This document shows, one piece after another, positions 14,068 to 17,737 of a stretch of 17,737 nucleotides of DNA. Location of the stretch: positions 1 to 17,737 of the forward strand of contig DBNV01000070.1 of NCBI GenBank assembly GCA_002299865.1, given 5' to 3'. Made by a program: the position numbers and the translations under genes. Position 1 is the first letter of the stretch. Each line of letters begins with the position of its first letter. Under the pieces are notes generated by a model that saw nothing but the letters and a program-made list of their open reading frames with translations, ran no database searches and was not told the origin of the DNA. This stretch comes from Desulfonatronaceae bacterium UBA663. GTDB taxonomy: Bacteria > Desulfobacterota > Desulfovibrionia > Desulfovibrionales > Desulfonatronaceae.

Positions 14068-15588
14068 GTGAACGCTTACGTGCTGATTATCGCCCTGCTG
14101 GGAGCTTGGTTCGGCCATGCCAACCCGGTGGCCCATATTCCCGGCGCCGTGTTTCTTTTCCCGGCCGCCCTCCTGTGGTTGGGCCTAAGTGCTGCGACCT
14201 TGAAGCGGGCGTTTCGCGACGGCTGGATCTGCGGCAGCTTGTGTTATGCCGCCTGCCTGTACTGGCTTGTCATTCCAGTGCATGTGTACGGCGGTTTCCC
14301 GTTGCTTCTGGCCCTGCCTTGCCCGATCCTCCTGGGCATGTATCTTGGCGTGTACTCGGGCATGTTCGCTGCGATCCTTTTTTGGCTGCAAACACGCCTG
14401 CCCTTGCCCTTGCTCGGTCTCGGGGCCGGACTGCTCTGGGGCGGCATGGAAATGGCCCAGGGCACGCTTTTCACCGGCTTCTCCTGGCTGACCCTTTCCG
14501 CAGCCATGGCTCCTTGGCCGGCGACCATCCAGGGGTTGGCATACGTCGGCGAATACTGGCAATCGGCTCTTTTCGCCGCCTGTGCGGCATGGCTGGCCCT
14601 AGGAAGACAAAGTCGTCAATCCCTTGTGCTTGGAGTGGCGACCAGCGTCGGACTGCTGATCTGGGGGATCTGGGCCGTCAATATGCCCCTGGCCGAGGCT
14701 CCCCGCATCCGGGTCGCTCTGATCCAGGGCAATATCGACCAAAGCATCAAATGGAACAAGGCCTACCAGGAACACACCGTCTACGAGTATCTCCGACTAA
14801 CTCGCAAAGAACTTTCGCCAAAACCGGATCTGATCATCTGGCCGGAAACGGCCACCCCGTTTTATCTGCAGGAGGATAACGCGCTGGCTAGACAAATCCG
14901 TGAATTCGTCCGCGACAACCGCCTGTTGTTGCTGACCGGCACCCCCCGATATGCCGTTGACCTCGCCACCGGCGAGGTGACCTACGCCAATTCCGCGTTC
15001 CTGCTCGGACCGACCGGGGAAACCATTGCCTTTTACGACAAGGAGCACTTGGTGCCCTTTGGAGAATACGTTCCCTTCGGTGACCTCTTTCCATTCATTT
15101 CCAGGCTTGCCGTCGGCCTCGGAGACGGCGAATTCACCCCCGGAAACAACCCTGCTCCCTTAAGGTGGAATCACCTTGCCCTGGGCATGCTCATTTGTTA
15201 TGAAATTATATTTCCTAATCTCAGCCAGGAGCGGGTGCAATTCGGGGCCAACCTCCTGGTAACCATCAGCAATGACGCTTGGTTCGGTTTGTCCTCAGCG
15301 CCCCGACAACACCTGCACCAAGCCGTCCTGCGTGCGGTGGAGCAAGGCAGATTTGTGGTCCGTGCCACCAATACCGGCATCACGGCGGTGATTGATCCGC
15401 GAGGGAGGCGCCTGGAAGCAGGTGCCCTGTTCCAAAGCCTGACCATGAGCTACTCGGACGTGCGCCTTCTGGAGGAGACGACGTTCTTTCATCGGCATTA
15501 CTTGATCCTCAAGGTCGCCTTGCCGCTGGCCGTCTGCGCCCTCCTGCTGATCGCCTGGACGCGCCGTCCGCGACATAAAACCCCCTGA
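14068..15588 (+). CDS. lnt: Apolipoprotein N-acyltransferase Lnt
   Basis: A 506-residue inner-membrane protein (E. coli 512) that adds the third acyl chain to the N-terminal cysteine of lipoproteins, the last step of lipoprotein maturation. The N-terminal third has several membrane helices (for example 28-45, 75-105, 112-130, 185-205). A periplasmic nitrilase domain follows at about 213-465. The Glu-Lys-Cys triad is intact: E260 in IIWPETATPF, K325 in YDKEHLVPFGEYVPFG and C377 in GMLICYEIIFP. A final helix (481-497) anchors the C-terminus. The start is GTG at 14068, six bases after the corC stop, with only a weak AAGA ahead, so it probably depends on translational coupling to corC. Confidence 0.97.
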   Translation: MNAYVLIIALLGAWFGHANPVAHIPGAVFLFPAALLWLGLSAATLKRAFRDGWICGSLCYAACLYWLVIPVHVYGGFPLLLALPCPILLGMYLGVYSGMFAAILFWLQTRLPLPLLGLGAGLLWGGMEMAQGTLFTGFSWLTLSAAMAPWPATIQGLAYVGEYWQSALFAACAAWLALGRQSRQSLVLGVATSVGLLIWGIWAVNMPLAEAPRIRVALIQGNIDQSIKWNKAYQEHTVYEYLRLTRKELSPKPDLIIWPETATPFYLQEDNALARQIREFVRDNRLLLLTGTPRYAVDLATGEVTYANSAFLLGPTGETIAFYDKEHLVPFGEYVPFGDLFPFISRLAVGLGDGEFTPGNNPAPLRWNHLALGMLICYEIIFPNLSQERVQFGANLLVTISNDAWFGLSSAPRQHLHQAVLRAVEQGRFVVRATNTGITAVIDPRGRRLEAGALFQSLTMSYSDVRLLEETTFFHRHYLILKVALPLAVCALLLIAWTRRPRHKTP

Positions 15589-15689
15589 CCGCCCCGCGCA
15601 CACCTGCAAGCTTTACGCAACATCGCAAATGTGGGACGGATTTTATACAATGTTATGCATCGAGGCACCCAATAGCGAGCATCATGCAC

Positions 15690-15725
15690 TTGACAACCCG
15701 TGATAATGCTGCACCTTAACGTTAA
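15690..15725 (+). promoter_or_regulatory. Possible promoter and palindrome ahead of prfB
   Basis: In the 156-base spacer between lnt and prfB a perfect TTGACA (15690-15695) is present, but no good -10 box follows at 16-18 bases. A TGATAAT sequence lies too close to it to pair with this -35. A perfect 10-base palindrome TTAACGTTAA (15716-15725) sits nine bases before the prfB ribosome-binding site. A prfB promoter in this spacer is likely, but the exact elements are uncertain. Confidence 0.3.
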
Positions 15726-15744
15726 TTGCCTTTAGGAGTTTTGT

Positions 15745-16900
15745 ATGAATACGACCGCGACACCTCGTCAAAAAGCCAACAAACTGCTGCAACTCACTGA
15801 ATTAAAATCCGAAAGTTCGGCTCTGGAGGCCCAGTTCGACAGTTTCTGGAGGAGTCTTTGACCACGATGCCGTTCATACCCGCCTCGTGGAGATAGACAA
15901 GGTCATTTCCCAACCCAATGCCTGGGACAACCCGCAAGGCATCACCCCTTTGTTGCAGGAAAAGGCGCGGCTCACCGACGCGGTCCAGGCATGGACCCAG
16001 GTGCGCCGCGCCAAAGAAGACCTGAACGAATGGCTGGTCATGGCCGAGGAGGAGGGAGAGCAGGAAGTGCTGGAAGAGGTTTTGCGGCACTTGTGGGATC
16101 TCAGCCGCAAGCTCCAGCAGGTGGAAATGCGCACCCTGCTTAGCGCTCCGGAGGACCAACATCCCGCCATTTTGGAGATTCACCCGGGCGCTGGCGGCAC
16201 GGAAGCCCAGGACTGGGCGGAAATGCTGCTGCGCATGTACAGAAGATGGTGCGAACGTCATGATTTTCGGGTCCAGATTCTGGATTATTTGTCCGGCGAT
16301 GAAGCCGGCGTGAAGAGCGTGGTTCTGCAGGTGGAAGGCCCTCATGCCTACGGACTGCTCAAGAATGAAAAAGGCATCCACCGTTTGATCCGCATCTCCC
16401 CTTTTGACGCCTCCGGAAGAAGGCATACCTCTTTCGCCTCGGTGGACGTCTATCCGGATGTGGGTCAGGACATTCAAATAGACATCCAAGACGATGACCT
16501 GCGCATCGACGTCTTTCGGGCCAGCGGCCCCGGTGGGCAGCACGTCAACAAGACCAATTCCGCCATCCGCATCACCCACCTGCCTACGAACATCGTGGTC
16601 CAGTGTCAGAACGAAAAATCCCAGCATCGCAATAAGGACTCGGCTATGAAAATGCTCAAAGCTCGTCTGTATGAACGGGAACTGCGCAAGCGCGAGGAAC
16701 AGAAACAAGCCCAATACGCGACCAAGGACAGCATCGCCTGGGGCAGCCAGATCCGCACCTACACACTGCAGCCCTATCGTCTGATCAAGGACCATCGCAC
16801 CGGTTTCGAGTCCGGCAACGTGGAAAACGTTCTGGATGGAGGACTCGACGACTTTATCCGCAATCATCTCCTGCAAGTCCATGCCCAAAGAACCGCCTGA
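15745..16900 (+). CDS. prfB: Peptide chain release factor 2, expressed by programmed +1 frameshift
   Basis: RF2 recognises UGA and UAA stop codons and triggers peptide release. The first 38 codons (ATG 15745 to CTT 15856-15858) run into an in-frame TGA (15859-15861). After skipping one base, the frame continues from GAC at 15860 to TGA at 16900, giving 384 residues in all. The CDS is therefore join(15745..15858,15860..16900). AGGAG (15734-15738) lies six bases before the ATG. In the joined protein the stop-codon-reading tripeptide SPF is at 218-220 (RISPFDASGRRH), and the catalytic GGQ at 263-265 (SGPGGQHVNKTNSAIRITH). Both sit 13 residues beyond their E. coli positions (205-207, 250-252), so spacing is conserved. 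Automated calls often place a false GTG start at 15887 or call the gene a pseudogene. The following GGDEF gene overlaps its end by 20 bases. Confidence 0.97.
15848..15861 (+). promoter_or_regulatory. RF2 autoregulatory +1 frameshift site
   Basis: A Shine-Dalgarno-like GGAGG (15848-15852) lies three bases before CTT TGA C, the slippery codon and stop. In E. coli prfB the arrangement is AGGGGG, three bases, CTT TGA C. When RF2 is scarce, termination at TGA is slow and ribosomes slip +1 to GAC, making more RF2. All elements and their spacing are present here. Confidence 0.95.
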
Positions 16901-17737
16901 CCACTCCGACATCGGTCTTGACCAAGCTATTGCCGCAGAATTGGATCTCCTGCGGCGGGAATTTCTGGGGCATGCCAAGCGGACCCGGGAAAGAAACGAT
17001 GCTGGCGAAGACCTGGTCGTATTTCGCTTTGTGTACGGTCTGCCCAAGGACAAATGGAAGACTCTGACCAGCCGGCCCGACTTGGCCGACTGGATGGCCA
17101 TGCCCTTGCACGGGAACGCCCATACCGCACTGCGCGGCATGCACCAAACCCTGGACGCCCTGGCCCATGCGGCCGGTCACGACGACCTTACGGGCTTGGC
17201 TCGCAGGGAGATGTTCGAACGCGCCCTGACCACTGAAATGGAACGGTCCAGGCGCACTAAATCGTCGGTCAGCTTGGCCGTCCTGGATATTGACGACTTC
17301 AAACGCATTAATGATAGTTGCGGGCATATTCACGGAGACAAGGTCCTGCGGGCCTTTTCTGCGGCACTGCGGGAAGGCGTCCGGGAAACCGATTTCTGCG
17401 CCAGATACGGCGGGGAAGAGTTTGCCTTGATCATGCCCGCCACTTCCATGGTTAATGCCGCACAGCTCTTAGAGCGACTCATGTTCGCCATCCGCAATCT
17501 CAAGATCGACTGTCCGGACTTTCCCGACGCCCGGCTGACCTGTTCCATAGGCCTGGCATGCTATAATGGACTGGGCGAAATTTACCCGGGCAATTTTCTG
17601 GAAATGGCCGATAAAGCCTTGTACCAAGCCAAACAAAAAGGCAAAGATCGCATTGAAAAAGCGCCCTTCAGGGACATCGCCCCGCCCATCTCCGACCAGA
17701 CCCTGGTGGATTCGGATGAAAAGAAGTTTCTCCTGGG
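16881..17737 (+). CDS. GGDEF diguanylate cyclase, C-terminus cut off by window edge
   Basis: Translation from ATG 16881 stays open to the window edge (285 codons). Residues about 1-95 have no domain I recognise. The GGDEF domain begins at DDLTGLARREMFERAL (D101) and runs to about 255. Metal- and GTP-binding features are intact: LAVLDIDDFKRINDSCGH, then GGEEF (177-181), the active-site loop. The inhibitory I-site RxxD is present as RETD (168-171), exactly five residues before GGEEF, so the enzyme should make c-di-GMP from two GTP and be inhibited by its product. ALYQAKQKGKDRI closes the domain. A further C-terminal part begins (DQTLVDSDEKKFLL) and is cut off. No membrane helix is seen. The start codon lies inside the last 20 bases of prfB in another frame, which suggests cotranscription and coupling. 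Confidence 0.93.
   Translation, partial: MPKEPPDHSDIGLDQAIAAELDLLRREFLGHAKRTRERNDAGEDLVVFRFVYGLPKDKWKTLTSRPDLADWMAMPLHGNAHTALRGMHQTLDALAHAAGHDDLTGLARREMFERALTTEMERSRRTKSSVSLAVLDIDDFKRINDSCGHIHGDKVLRAFSAALREGVRETDFCARYGGEEFALIMPATSMVNAAQLLERLMFAIRNLKIDCPDFPDARLTCSIGLACYNGLGEIYPGNFLEMADKALYQAKQKGKDRIEKAPFRDIAPPISDQTLVDSDEKKFLL

Noticed and set aside
15794..17140. A 448-codon open frame on the minus strand across prfB and the GGDEF gene
   Set aside because: It lies opposite two clearly identified genes with intact motifs, has no recognisable domain, and is the usual antisense shadow of GC-rich coding DNA.

Overview
This window looks like the chromosome of a sulfate-reducing deltaproteobacterium, most likely of the order Desulfovibrionales. 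Four things suggest this: moderately high GC, a flagellar fliK-flgD-flgE block with a large divergent FliK, a small four-cysteine PxxKW-type protein of a kind typical of that order, and the corC-lnt-prfB-GGDEF order. That placement is inference from gene content; no search was run. Nearly all of the window is dense, ordinary chromosome. I saw no insertion sequence, prophage, CRISPR array, tRNA or rRNA.

Layout. Positions 1-2464 are read leftward. A 555-residue orphan protein with a possible HIT/GalT-like active site (2464 to 797) is followed by a FemAB-like (DUF482) acyltransferase gene (582 to beyond the left edge). A divergent intergenic region with a long imperfect inverted repeat (2594-2670) separates them from a rightward TatD-family nuclease gene (2690-3511). 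After a 328-base gene-free stretch with a second inverted repeat, the hook genes fliK, flgD and flgE (3840-8138) follow and end at a strong hairpin. A promoter with a perfect -35 box then drives the 71-residue PxxKW protein (8333-8548). A REP-like pair of hairpins separates that gene from an M20 metallohydrolase (8730-9974) and mnmG (10016-11974), which ends at an intrinsic terminator.

The right third runs PilZ protein, CorC-like CBS protein, Lnt, release factor 2 and a GGDEF diguanylate cyclase (cut by the right edge). prfB carries the classic in-frame TGA and needs a +1 frameshift, so it must be annotated as one joined CDS (15745-15858 plus 15860-16900). The start of the GGDEF gene overlaps the end of prfB.

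Themes. Hook-length control and hook assembly (FliK, FlgD, FlgE) form one functional unit. A membrane-anchored PilZ protein (c-di-GMP receptor) and a GGEEF cyclase with an RxxD inhibitory site (c-di-GMP source) lie within about 4 kb of each other. CorC and Lnt repeat the widespread ybeX-lnt pairing. MnmG and RF2 serve translation. I found no clearly new multi-gene system. The best leads are the HIT/GalT-like orphan, the intergenic inverted repeats, the short helical repeats in FliK, and the divergent middle of FlgE. Two genes run off the window edges (1-582 minus, 16881-17737 plus) and were read directly from the sequence.
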